Below are positions 7,179-14,288 of a stretch of 18,578 nt of DNA, piece by piece. This stretch comes from Candidatus Delongbacteria bacterium (lineage in GTDB: Bacteria > Delongbacteria > UBA4055). The notes beneath the pieces are model-generated. The model did not search any database, was not told the origin of the DNA, and saw only the letters and a program-made list of their open reading frames with translations. The DNA lies in the NCBI GenBank assembly GCA_027858795.1, contig JAQICF010000006.1, positions 1 to 18,578 on the forward strand. Direction: 5' to 3'. A program made the position numbers and the translations under genes. Every line of letters begins with the position of its first letter. Position 1 is the first letter of the stretch.

Positions 7179-9341
7179 TTATTTTGTTGGATTTATCGCA
7201 ACAACATAATAGAATTTTTTGTTGGCAGCAGGTGTTGCAGTTGACCATTCTTCACCGTTAAATGCTCCCGATTCATCAAGCAAGAATGTTCCATAAGGAT
7301 CTTCAGATGAATAAACTAAATATCCTGTTGATCCAAGTACTGGGTCCCAATTTAATTTAATGGAATTTCCGACAATTGATGTGATTACATTTTCCGGAGC
7401 AGAAAGTATCGCAACTTCAAATTCAACAGGTATAACATAACTTGGTGTGTCTGGATCATTAGAGGTTATAGTTATATCTGCATAATATTTATTGGCATCT
7501 AGTCCATCACTATTACATATTGCTGTTATTTCTAATGAATCGTTATATGTAATCGTTCCATTATTGGGTAATACACTTAACCACTTTATACCGGGTATTA
7601 TTTTAACTGCTAAGAAATTCTTTAAGTATGATGTATTATAACAAACCTGAGTACCGTCAGTACCATCAATATTCTCAATTCCTACTGTTTTGTTTGCTAC
7701 ATCATTTATTGTGTTATATTGGTATTCAATAGACCCATCACTATTTAAAATAATCTGGAAAGTATTTTCTGTGATTTCATTCCAATTAATCACACTTTGG
7801 TACTGAACAATAAATCTGTCATTTAAAGCATCTTGGTAGTAGTAAATATCCCCTTGAGTACCTGGATCAAGATCTGCCCAGTATCCTGCTAACAAACCAT
7901 TTGGAGTTGCAGCATAAGGTAACATAGTATTATTGTATTGAATATCCAATACATCGAAATTCAAATAACCATTGGAATAGGCTCTTACTGAATCATACTC
8001 TACACCATAAAATTCAAAACTAAAACCTAAAGGTATATTGTCTGAAGCAGACGCATATACTAAATTCATATTTGTACCTATAGAACTAATATCGTACCAA
8101 TCATAAGTAGGACCGGATGGTTCGTCACTATCTTTCCAAAAATAACCATAGGAATCAGGACCACCATCACCTTTATAAACATAACTATTGTGATAATCAA
8201 TGCTGATCGAATAATCAAGGTCACTTATTCCATAATTAAATATGTTAAACGTATCATTAGTGATGTTACCTAAATATGATTTCGTTATAAGTGAGTCGTT
8301 TTGTGAGATATAGATGTCAGGACCTACACCTTGTCCGGTAACAGTAATACTATCAGTTAGGTTTGAAGCATCTGATGTAATAATTGATATAAACCCGTTG
8401 TACTGTTGCGACATTGCAGGTTCAAATAATAGATTAAATACTATGCTATCCAACGGATTTATCTCAAAAGACAATGAATCAATCCCTTTCACCTTCATGT
8501 TAGTGTTTTTGATAGCCTCAGTTACTGTGTATCCGTCAATTGTATTAATTTGACCTCCCATAACTTCTACGCTATCAAGATTTGATACTATGAATGTTTG
8601 GTTAGAATTTTCTCCAACAGGCACATTTCCATAGTCTAAAGAATTTGTCGATATATCATAAATGCCACCAAGCGATTCACATGCAAACTTAATTGCTAAA
8701 CCACTTTTTAAATATGCAACGTCCTTCACAACCTGCAACCCGTCTGTTCCTAAATCATTCTCAATCCCTACAGTATAATTCGATGGGAGACTATTAATTG
8801 AAGAATACTGAAAAAGAATATCTCCACCCGAATAAAGCATTATTTGAAAAGAATGTGCATTGAACATAGCATTTATGTAATTCTGATATTGTATTACAAA
8901 TCTATCATTCGCTGAATCATAATAATAGTAAACTTTACCTATCGGAGAGAAAGAATCAGGTTCAAGATCAGCCCAAAAAGGTGCAATAATATTATTGGGT
9001 TCAGTCACATCTGGTATTGCTGTTGGTACATTTCCTGTGGAAGTAGTTGTAAATGATATATATCCATTCGAACAAATTTTTACTGAATTGTAAGTACTGC
9101 CATAAAACTCGAAATCAAAACCCAATGATACAGAAGATGATATTTCATTATCTAAAAGTGTCAGTGGTGTTCCTATACCTGAAATATCATACCAGTCAAA
9201 TATTGGACCATCAACGTCATCACTATCGATCCAAGAATAACCATATGAATCAGGGCCACCCGATCCTTTGCTTCCACTTATTTGTGAAAATAATGGAAAC
9301 ACAAAAGATATTAAAACCATTAAAATGAATAATCTTTTCAT
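7179..9341 (-). CDS. Secreted protein with two copies of a ~190-residue beta-rich domain and an FnIII-like tail
   Basis: This 720-residue exported protein has a typical signal peptide (basic start, hydrophobic core, ending FPLFSQ at about residue 20). A domain opening GGPDSYGYSWIDSDD covers about residues 28-220 and recurs as GGPDSYGYFWKDSDE at about 393-580. Both copies share WYDIS.IGT, LGF.FEFYG, NGY, WADL, DRF.VQYQ and VGIEN. Between them (about 222-345) is an immunoglobulin-like module of the kind containing 'LDYGNVPVGENSNQTF'. After copy 2 come another Ig-like module with ITITSNDPDTPSYVIPVEF (about 590-643) and a C-terminal FnIII-like module with SSEDPYGTF and FNGEEW (about 647-720). No catalytic motif, sorting tail or T9SS C-terminal domain is apparent. 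It has its own promoter, a GGGGGAG site and its own terminator. A surface or matrix role is inferred from architecture only; precise function unknown. Confidence 0.85.
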   Translation of the reverse strand: MKRLFILMVLISFVFPLFSQISGSKGSGGPDSYGYSWIDSDDVDGPIFDWYDISGIGTPLTLLDNEISSSVSLGFDFEFYGSTYNSVKICSNGYISFTTTSTGNVPTAIPDVTEPNNIIAPFWADLEPDSFSPIGKVYYYYDSANDRFVIQYQNYINAMFNAHSFQIMLYSGGDILFQYSSINSLPSNYTVGIENDLGTDGLQVVKDVAYLKSGLAIKFACESLGGIYDISTNSLDYGNVPVGENSNQTFIVSNLDSVEVMGGQINTIDGYTVTEAIKNTNMKVKGIDSLSFEINPLDSIVFNLLFEPAMSQQYNGFISIITSDASNLTDSITVTGQGVGPDIYISQNDSLITKSYLGNITNDTFNIFNYGISDLDYSISIDYHNSYVYKGDGGPDSYGYFWKDSDEPSGPTYDWYDISSIGTNMNLVYASASDNIPLGFSFEFYGVEYDSVRAYSNGYLNFDVLDIQYNNTMLPYAATPNGLLAGYWADLDPGTQGDIYYYQDALNDRFIVQYQSVINWNEITENTFQIILNSDGSIEYQYNTINDVANKTVGIENIDGTDGTQVCYNTSYLKNFLAVKIIPGIKWLSVLPNNGTITYNDSLEITAICNSDGLDANKYYADITITSNDPDTPSYVIPVEFEVAILSAPENVITSIVGNSIKLNWDPVLGSTGYLVYSSEDPYGTFLLDESGAFNGEEWSTATPAANKKFYYVVAINPTK

Positions 9342-9390
9342 TGTTAGTCTCCCCCTATTAAATTTTTTTTAGTTATTATTATGTAATACC

Positions 9391-9419
9391 ATTGTACCAA
9401 ATAAAATCAATAAAAACAA
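9391..9419 (-). promoter_or_regulatory. Probable promoter of the secreted-protein gene
   Basis: On the minus strand TTGTTT (-35, 9414-9419) is separated by 17 bp from TACAAT (-10, 9391-9396, 5 of 6 consensus). It lies just past the terminator of the preceding pseudopilin operon and about 50 bp before ATG 9341. This supports independent transcription of the secreted protein. Confidence 0.6.
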
Positions 9420-9433
9420 TTGATAAAAAATAT

Positions 9434-9466
9434 AAAAAAAGCGACTTTTAAAAAGTCGCTTTTTTA
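9434..9466 (-). terminator. Intrinsic terminator of the pseudopilin operon
   Basis: GCGACTT (9441-9447) pairs with AAGTCGC (9453-9459). The stem is extended by an A run on one side and a T run on the other, and begins 16 bp after the stop at 9482. The symmetrical A/T flanks make it potentially bidirectional, but the gene arrangement implies use on the minus strand. Confidence 0.88.
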
Positions 9467-9481
9467 TACAGCAAATAGAAA

Positions 9482-11626
9482 TTAGTTCTTAAAAAGATCG
9501 TCGAATGCTCCACTCAAATCATCATGTTTACCTGCCATACCTCCGGTCCATTGATAATTATTATTAAGTCCTCTCAAAAGGACACCATCTTGTTCCGGAC
9601 CTGATCCCCAACCTGTACCTGCACTAAAGTCTTCATCATAAAATCTTTTATCTTGTATGAAGACAATACCTACTTCACTACTTCCATTATCAATAGAATT
9701 GGAACCTGTCGTTTCTCCCTGCGCACCAATGATCATACTTCCAATATTATAAATACCAAGATCTGAATTTCCTGATTCTACTCCAAGATCTCCTGTACCT
9801 AAATAAAATCCAGCTGTCATGAACATAAAACCATCTACAGCTCCTGTGAAGTCTAGTTGATTACTTCTTCCGCCGGCAGGATCTTCATAATCTTCAATAT
9901 TTGCTGCTGTCAACGCTAAACCGGACATAACACTTAGATGAGCATCCGGGTAAATATCGTACATTTGTTCGTACATATCGGACAACATTGCCAATGTTGG
10001 ATCAGCTAATTGATCTGCCTCATAATTCTCATAAAACAATCTCAACGATTCAAGTTCAGTCAAATAAAGATCGTCAGTGACTTTAACAATATCTTCTTCA
10101 GTAATCAATGAGAAAGTATCACTACTATTTCCAGATATTGAAACTGCTCCAAACTCAGTAGGAACAGCAATAGCTTGAACACCATTTCCAGAAACTTCCA
10201 CTGTCTCCACCAAAGTAGAAGTTGTGCTATTAGCATTATTTACTGTTATTATAGAAATCTCTGCTTTTGTAATCAACTCCCCATCAGTTCCTGTTTCCGT
10301 TCCTAGCACAATTCCTATTTCAGAACCTGTTGGATATAGTACTGCTCCATTGATATCAGTTAAAGATGAAGATAATAAATAAATACCAGTTGGAGATGAT
10401 GATGAGTTTGCAACAACAGCATCCCAAGACCATACCAAATTATCTACATCAAGATCTTCCATATGATCCCAACCTCCAAGCACTGAACCATTAACTGCTG
10501 CTGCTGCTTCAGCTTCGTCTGCAAATTGACCTTCCGCATATAATCCCTGATCGAAATCATATAATCCTGAAGTAAATAGAGAATTTTTGTATATTGATGC
10601 TTCGTCAGATGCTGAATGTATTTGACCATAAAATTTAGGCCCTACCGGAATACCACCGGTCGCTCCACTTCCTGTTTGAGTTTGATAGTCGAATCTTACT
10701 TGCTCAGAAAAATAGCTGTGTCCGAATCTATAGTCATAATCCTTATAAACACCTTTTCTACCATTAAATCCTGATGACCACATAGTGTTTATGATACCTT
10801 CGTTATATTGCAGCCATGCACAATCTACAGTTTTAAAATTATATAATTTAGACATTATGACTCTATAAGTTTCATTTGTTTTACTGTCAACAGCCCAAGT
10901 ATCCATAACCCATACAGCTGCACCTGCTTTATCAACTCTCTCTCCCTTGTATCTAAGCAGATAAAGAGTATATGTTTCACTTGAGTTAGGATAATTTAGA
11001 ACAACTTTTTCAGATGATGAATTAAGATAAAATTTATTATCCTTAGCGACTCCGTTACACACTTCAGGCAAATAGCCTAAAGCATATACATTCTCCATAG
11101 TTGCTTCATGTCCTTCAGTATCATGATATGAAGCATCTATTATCGCATCCCAATTTTCTGTGTATCCTGCAGCATCTGTGTCTGCCATCCAATCATACCA
11201 GTCATCACCTGTTTCCGTTGAATCTTGTTGGACTTTATTAACATCTATATCTGAATCACCACCGATACCACCCATGCCTCCGTATAATGCATTATAGTCA
11301 TGATTACCATTATCTTTACCATTTATGGCTTCAACGAATAATCCCGAGTTATAATCGCCACTATACGAGTATTTTGCTTCTTCTGTAGGAATGTAGTAAT
11401 AAGGCCATGCTATTCTTGTCGCAGGCTCCTGTGCTGTCCACCACTGAACAGAGTAGTTTGAACCACTTTCAGCAGCCCAGTACAATCTCACCCTTTCAAG
11501 TTCACTTTGAGTGGACTTAGTCATGTAACTGGTTACAACAAAAAAACCTGATGCCATGATCAATAGAACCGTAATAATCATGATAGCCATCACTAGACCA
11601 ACACCTTTTTTATTTAAATTTTTCAT
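9482..11626 (-). CDS. Very large PilX/GspK-like minor pilin (class III signal peptide)
   Basis: This 714-residue protein begins with a prepilin-type leader: MKNLNKKG, then a hydrophobic helix VGLVMAIMIITVLLIMASGFF (about residues 9-29). Position +5 after the predicted Gly cleavage site is Met, not the Glu found in most pilins. That exception is characteristic of GspK-like tip subunits, and PilX-like proteins often show it. The helix is followed by an ERVRLYWAAESGSN segment (about 44-57), equivalent to the 'AAEAG' region of PilX families. The long, mostly beta/loop exterior (residues 60-714) includes a GPKFYGQIHS segment (about 329-338) reminiscent of the 'G.VHSN' part of DUF4900-type pilus proteins. 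Only two Cys (190, 269) are visible. The start has a perfect AAGGAGGT site (11632-11639). It is the last gene of the operon and directly precedes the terminator. Likely the tip of a pilus or pseudopilus; the cargo or adhesive function of the body is unknown. Confidence 0.82.
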   Translation of the reverse strand: MKNLNKKGVGLVMAIMIITVLLIMASGFFVVTSYMTKSTQSELERVRLYWAAESGSNYSVQWWTAQEPATRIAWPYYYIPTEEAKYSYSGDYNSGLFVEAINGKDNGNHDYNALYGGMGGIGGDSDIDVNKVQQDSTETGDDWYDWMADTDAAGYTENWDAIIDASYHDTEGHEATMENVYALGYLPEVCNGVAKDNKFYLNSSSEKVVLNYPNSSETYTLYLLRYKGERVDKAGAAVWVMDTWAVDSKTNETYRVIMSKLYNFKTVDCAWLQYNEGIINTMWSSGFNGRKGVYKDYDYRFGHSYFSEQVRFDYQTQTGSGATGGIPVGPKFYGQIHSASDEASIYKNSLFTSGLYDFDQGLYAEGQFADEAEAAAAVNGSVLGGWDHMEDLDVDNLVWSWDAVVANSSSSPTGIYLLSSSLTDINGAVLYPTGSEIGIVLGTETGTDGELITKAEISIITVNNANSTTSTLVETVEVSGNGVQAIAVPTEFGAVSISGNSSDTFSLITEEDIVKVTDDLYLTELESLRLFYENYEADQLADPTLAMLSDMYEQMYDIYPDAHLSVMSGLALTAANIEDYEDPAGGRSNQLDFTGAVDGFMFMTAGFYLGTGDLGVESGNSDLGIYNIGSMIIGAQGETTGSNSIDNGSSEVGIVFIQDKRFYDEDFSAGTGWGSGPEQDGVLLRGLNNNYQWTGGMAGKHDDLSGAFDDLFKN

Positions 11627-11656
11627 AATGTACCTCCTTGAGGAATTTAGTTTGTT

Positions 11657-12199
11657 TTATTGATATGTAAATTCTGCTGGATTAAAACCGTACCCATATG
11701 GGTCATGTCTGCAATAAGCTACAGTATTGATTGATACTTCTTCAGCACTACCCAATGTCAGTTTGAAATCAATATTTGCATACACATAATTACCCTCCAG
11801 ATGTGGCTGAACAAACAAATAAACGATACTGTTAATATTTTCCGCATTAGCCCCAATGAAAGGAATCTCAATATCATTTCGAGTTATTCTCATTCTATAA
11901 CCATTCTCAGTGGCTTCACCATTAAATCCCCATTTTACCACAGAACTGTCAGTTCCTACTATTGAAAATTTACGATCTGCCGAAGAATTGTTGCCAAGAG
12001 CTATATAAACGCCTTCATGAATATCTCTAGTAAGCATATTTAAAATTCTAGTCGCATTTGTATGAGCAAATGTTTGATTAACACTTTTGTTCATTATTGT
12101 ATTTGATTGAGCAATAAAATACATAATACCAATGCCCATAATCGCAAAAATAGTAGCTGTTACTAAAACTTCTATTAAGGTAAATCCTTTCTTCTTCAT
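11657..12199 (-). CDS. PilW/GspJ-like minor pilin
   Basis: This 180-residue protein has a textbook class III prepilin leader: MKKKG followed by FTLIEVLVTATIFAIMGIGI. The expected cleavage is after Gly5, leaving Phe at +1 and Glu at +5. The remainder (residues 30-180) is a single beta-rich domain with RILNMLTRDIHEGVYIAL, resembling the 'L..DIR.A' region of PilW/GspJ proteins. It starts 15 bp after the previous pilin gene with a GGGAG site (12209-12213) at 9-nt spacing, and is followed after 30 bp by the PilX/GspK-like gene. The gene order I-J-K (or V-W-X) supports a role in the heterotrimeric tip complex. Assignment to J/W rather than another minor pilin is from size and order. Confidence 0.85.
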   Translation of the reverse strand: MKKKGFTLIEVLVTATIFAIMGIGIMYFIAQSNTIMNKSVNQTFAHTNATRILNMLTRDIHEGVYIALGNNSSADRKFSIVGTDSSVVKWGFNGEATENGYRMRITRNDIEIPFIGANAENINSIVYLFVQPHLEGNYVYANIDFKLTLGSAEEVSINTVAYCRHDPYGYGFNPAEFTYQ

Positions 12200-12214
12200 G
12201 ATACAACACTCCCA

Positions 12215-12661
12215 CTATTTTATAGGTTCATTTGTAAACATTACCATGTAAAGTGACTTATCCGAATAATTTTCAACATGTGCCTTATCCCAACTAGCTC
12301 TTGCAACCACAACAACAAGGTTGGTAGCAGGATCCGGTGTAACCACATTTGTTAAATCAAATTCTAACCAGTAATTTTGAGAAACTCCACCGCCAACATA
12401 TCTAGTCACTTGCTTTGGTACAAATTCCACCAAATCATTTCCAGTTTCGCTGGTTCCGATAAATTGTCTTACTTCGTCTATTTCGTCTCTTCTCTGTATT
12501 CCTTCGAAGTACAAATTTATTATTGATGTGGCATTGATCCTATGAGTATTATCCATTACAATACCGTTGGCAACAACGAAACTATACATCAATGAAGTAA
12601 TACCTATTGCCAATATCAACGCAGAAACCAGTAATTCTATAAGAGTCATACCTTTCTTCAT
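12215..12661 (-). CDS. PilV/GspI-like minor pilin
   Basis: This 148-residue protein opens with MKKG followed by MTLIELLVSALILAIGITSL, a prepilin leader with cleavage after Gly4 and Glu at +5. It is the first gene of a three-gene pseudopilin operon and the shortest, as for PilV or GspI. The C-terminal region (residues 80-148) is beta-rich with no further membrane segment. The GAGGTGG ribosome site sits 8 nt before the ATG. An FimT/GspH-type gene, the assembly ATPase and the prepilin peptidase are not in the window, so the export machinery must be encoded elsewhere. Confidence 0.85.
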   Translation of the reverse strand: MKKGMTLIELLVSALILAIGITSLMYSFVVANGIVMDNTHRINATSIINLYFEGIQRRDEIDEVRQFIGTSETGNDLVEFVPKQVTRYVGGGVSQNYWLEFDLTNVVTPDPATNLVVVVARASWDKAHVENYSDKSLYMVMFTNEPIK

Positions 12662-12679
12662 CTTTTTACCACCTCACTT

Positions 12680-12805
12680 TTAATTTACAAATGCAATACT
12701 CTTGCATCCACTCACCGTAATATTATTGTTTTTAAATCTTTTTTCCCTAAAATACTTTGATCGTTGAACCATCAAAGCAATAAAATCAAGCTTTTGGTTT
12801 TTCAT
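12680..12805 (-). CDS. Possible 41-residue leader ORF in front of the pseudopilin operon
   Basis: An ATG (12805) preceded by AAGG (too close) and GGGAGG (13 nt away) opens a 41-codon frame ending TAA at 12680-12682, 18 bp before the first pilin start. The peptide is basic and Asn-rich (MKNQKLDFIALMVQRSKYF...), with no signal peptide and no family I recognise. The frame spans both hairpins of the leader, so its translation could affect their folding. It may equally be a chance ORF within a structured leader or the remnant of an older prepilin start. I see no proof that it is translated. Confidence 0.3.
   Translation of the reverse strand: MKNQKLDFIALMVQRSKYFREKRFKNNNITVSGCKSIAFVN
12691..12707 (-). 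promoter_or_regulatory. Leader hairpin 2 of the pseudopilin operon
   Basis: ATGCAA (12691-12696) and TTGCAT (12702-12707) form a 6-bp stem with a 5-nt loop, about 30 nt before the first pilin start and just upstream of its ribosome site. No T tract follows, so it is not a terminator. mRNA stability or translation control is possible. Confidence 0.45.
12755..12777 (-). promoter_or_regulatory. Leader hairpin 1 of the pseudopilin operon
   Basis: CTTTGAT (12755-12761) and ATCAAAG (12771-12777) form a perfect 7-bp stem with a 9-nt loop that could itself close partly (GT/AC). It lies in the untranslated leader about 100 nt before the first pilin gene. Neither side has the T run of a terminator. 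I cannot match it to a known riboswitch class. Confidence 0.5.
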
Positions 12806-12849
12806 CCTTATATGCTTTCCTCCCGGTTAAATTTCGTTTTTCATCCTTA
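12797..12849 (-). repeat. 14-bp direct repeat in the pseudopilin leader
   Basis: The minus-strand sequence TAAGGATGAAAAAC occurs twice, at 12836-12849 and 12797-12810 (offset 39 bp). Each copy carries a ribosome-site-like AAGG joined to an ATG; the first opens only a five-codon frame (MKNEI, stop), the second opens the 41-codon frame. The exact match of 14 bases so close together is unlikely to be chance in this short leader, although the sequence is A-rich. Confidence 0.7.
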
Positions 12850-12874
12850 ATCTATCTACTAGCTCAACATATAT

Positions 12875-12903
12875 AATATAACGTTTATATTCGATTAAGT
12901 CAA
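12875..12903 (-). promoter_or_regulatory. Strong sigma70-type promoter of the pseudopilin operon
   Basis: On the minus strand TTGACT (-35, 12898-12903), a 17-bp spacer and TATATT (-10, 12875-12880) form the best or near-best promoter in the window. Transcription would start near 12868, giving a leader of about 200 nt. Two imperfect 17-bp direct repeats (12938-12954 and 12961-12977, 13 of 17 identical, 23 bp apart) lie upstream of the -35 and could be activator sites. Confidence 0.75.
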
Positions 12904-12982
12904 CAATAAAATAAATTATTCCTGACTCATTTTGTTTCTAACTTAGGTAAAATGGTATTCCTAATTCTGGTAACATGTACTC

Positions 12983-13672
12983 TTAATTTATGTAAGCATC
13001 GAATAATTCTTCTAATGACTTCAATAGTTTTTCAATATAAATAGGAACTGTTTTTGCGTAAATATCAAGTCCTATTATCGCGTTAACAGTTGAATCTGTT
13101 TTAGATGCATCTCTTAATCTGTTTGCGATCGCTCCGTTCATTATTCCGATATCTTTGTATATTTTTTTCAACCCTTTAAGACTAAAATCAGATTCTCCTG
13201 TCTTTTGGTTCCTAAAATGCTGTGCTAAAAAATACATTGATGTTGCTCTATATATCGTTGAGTCCCTATCAGAAAATGGTAAGTGAAAAAATGCCATCGG
13301 TTTAAAATAAGCACTGATCGGGCATCCTGAAACAGCTGACACCAATCCCATCATTGATCCAACAGCTTTCTGAACACTTGTTTGTTTGGAAATAATTTTT
13401 TGATCCAGAGATACTTCAACAAACACATCATCAAATGATCTCATCCCATCAAAATATTTTACCAGATTAACCAGAGATACCGCCATAGGACAATGAGTAT
13501 CTTCGTGAACACTTGAAGGACAGTTCGGGCATTGATGATAATTCAACAACGTCCAATGTGGTAAATTAATCGGTTTTTCACCTTTTAATTCAAAATTATC
13601 TTTATCCCACTCAAATTCAAATACTTTTTCTCTACCATCATCGAACTTGTAGGTGTATGTTATCTTCTTCAA
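12983..13672 (-). CDS. Conserved Cys-rich protein of unknown function (DUF6901-like)
   Basis: This 229-residue soluble protein has no signal peptide or membrane segment. It has an N-terminal beta stretch (TYTYKFDDGREKVFEFEWD). Then come clustered cysteines: CPNCP at residues 48-52, HCPMA at 60-64, and SGCPI at 115-119. I recall the same combination in a conserved hypothetical family found in deltaproteobacteria and other anaerobes (I believe DUF6901), but no function is established. The cysteines could bind metal or a cluster. The only start available is TTG 13672: an in-frame TAG lies two codons upstream, and AAGGA is correctly spaced before the TTG. It ends 80 bp before the pseudopilin promoter with no clear terminator. 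A 121-bp gap separates it from tadA, so membership in the same transcript is uncertain. Confidence 0.7.
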   Translation of the reverse strand: MKKITYTYKFDDGREKVFEFEWDKDNFELKGEKPINLPHWTLLNYHQCPNCPSSVHEDTHCPMAVSLVNLVKYFDGMRSFDDVFVEVSLDQKIISKQTSVQKAVGSMMGLVSAVSGCPISAYFKPMAFFHLPFSDRDSTIYRATSMYFLAQHFRNQKTGESDFSLKGLKKIYKDIGIMNGAIANRLRDASKTDSTVNAIIGLDIYAKTVPIYIEKLLKSLEELFDAYIN

Positions 13673-13697
13673 ATGCTATCCTTACGTGGTGGTTCAT

Positions 13698-13743
13698 TCA
13701 TATACATTTATGTACTCTACGTTCTCGTTCTATCATATACATT
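13698..13743. repeat. Short direct repeat upstream of the Cys-rich gene
   Basis: TCATATACATT occurs at 13698-13708 and again at 13733-13743, 35 bp apart, in the gap between tadA and the Cys-rich gene. On the minus strand this reads AATGTATATGA twice. It might be a pair of regulator sites; no convincing promoter was found around it. Confidence 0.35.
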
Positions 13744-13793
13744 AACTTTTACAATTGATAAAATAGAACAATAAACAGATAAAGTAAAGGATA

Positions 13794-14264
13794 TTATTTT
13801 GATTTTTCACGGATCTTTTTAAAAAATTCTAGCATTAACTCTCTGATCTCAGCTTCCATTATTCCACCGAAAACTTCAACTTTTTTATATAAATTCAGAT
13901 CTTTAACTCCATTATACTTCGTTTCCATAAAACCCATTCTCGGATCAGCAACTCCATAAACTATTCTGCTAACTCTACTCAATAAGATCGCTCCTGTGCA
14001 CATCATGCAGGGTTCAACTGTAACATACAATGTGCAATCTATCAAACGCCAATTATCCTGATGATTTTCAGCTGAAGTTAAAGCTATCATCTCTGCATGA
14101 GCAGTAGCATCTCTGAGTAATTCAACCTGATTATACCCTTCTCCGATCACAACCCCATCTTTCACGATAACAGCACCGATCGGGACTTCCCCCTGCTTAT
14201 AAGCTTCTAAGCCTAATCTGAAAGCTTTACGCATAAAATATTCATCATTCTTTTCAATTATCAA
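13794..14264 (-). CDS. tadA: tRNA-specific adenosine deaminase TadA
   Basis: It deaminates the wobble adenosine 34 to inosine in tRNA-Arg(ACG), and is an essential cytosolic enzyme in most bacteria. The 156-residue protein has the zinc-dependent deaminase core: HAE (56-58, His ligand and catalytic Glu) and PCMMC (85-89, two Cys ligands), plus GEVPIGAVIV (25-34) and the C-terminal FFKKIR helix. No ATG is available at the family's usual start. TTG 14264 sits directly after an in-frame stop, with GGAG 9 nt upstream, and yields DEYFMRKAF, which aligns with the family N-terminus. The first in-frame ATG (residue 11, 14234) would lose these residues. TTG and GGAG both fall inside a short dispersed repeat, so the true start deserves care. 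It follows the GH20 gene by 24 bp, probably in one transcript. Confidence 0.93.
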   Translation of the reverse strand: MIIEKNDEYFMRKAFRLGLEAYKQGEVPIGAVIVKDGVVIGEGYNQVELLRDATAHAEMIALTSAENHQDNWRLIDCTLYVTVEPCMMCTGAILLSRVSRIVYGVADPRMGFMETKYNGVKDLNLYKKVEVFGGIMEAEIRELMLEFFKKIREKSK

Positions 14265-14288
14265 TTATCAATTCTCCATTATCAATTG
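14255..14288 (-). repeat. Short dispersed repeat, copy A (between GH20 and tadA)
   Basis: This AT-rich element is built of ATTATCAATT units with a TCCATT core. AATTATCAATT-C-TCCATT at 14263-14280 matches copy B at 15868-15885 in 17 of 18 bases. On the minus strand it contains TTGATA (14280-14285), 17 bp, GATAAT (14257-14262), and also supplies the GGAG and TTG used by tadA. Similar ATTATCAATT strings occur as intergenic repeats in other AT-rich bacteria. Confidence 0.7.

Noticed and set aside
9053..9328. 91-codon plus-strand ORF opposite the secreted-protein N-terminus
   Set aside because: It is His/Lys/Ile-rich with no recognisable domain, and is fully opposite a gene with signal peptide and clear repeats.
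10490..10525. CTG/CAG-like short tandem run
   Set aside because: It encodes an in-frame Glu/Ala stretch in the PilX-like protein and is too short and irregular to call a microsatellite of interest.
10444..10629. 61-codon minus-strand ORF in another frame of the PilX-like gene
   Set aside because: Overlaps the main coding frame entirely; its poly-Gln stretch is just the Ala-rich (GCA) run of the real frame read one base off.
12755..12777. tRNA-like GGTTCAA string in the pseudopilin leader
   Set aside because: The string sits in the loop of a 7-bp hairpin, with no acceptor stem, D arm or anticodon arm at tRNA spacing.
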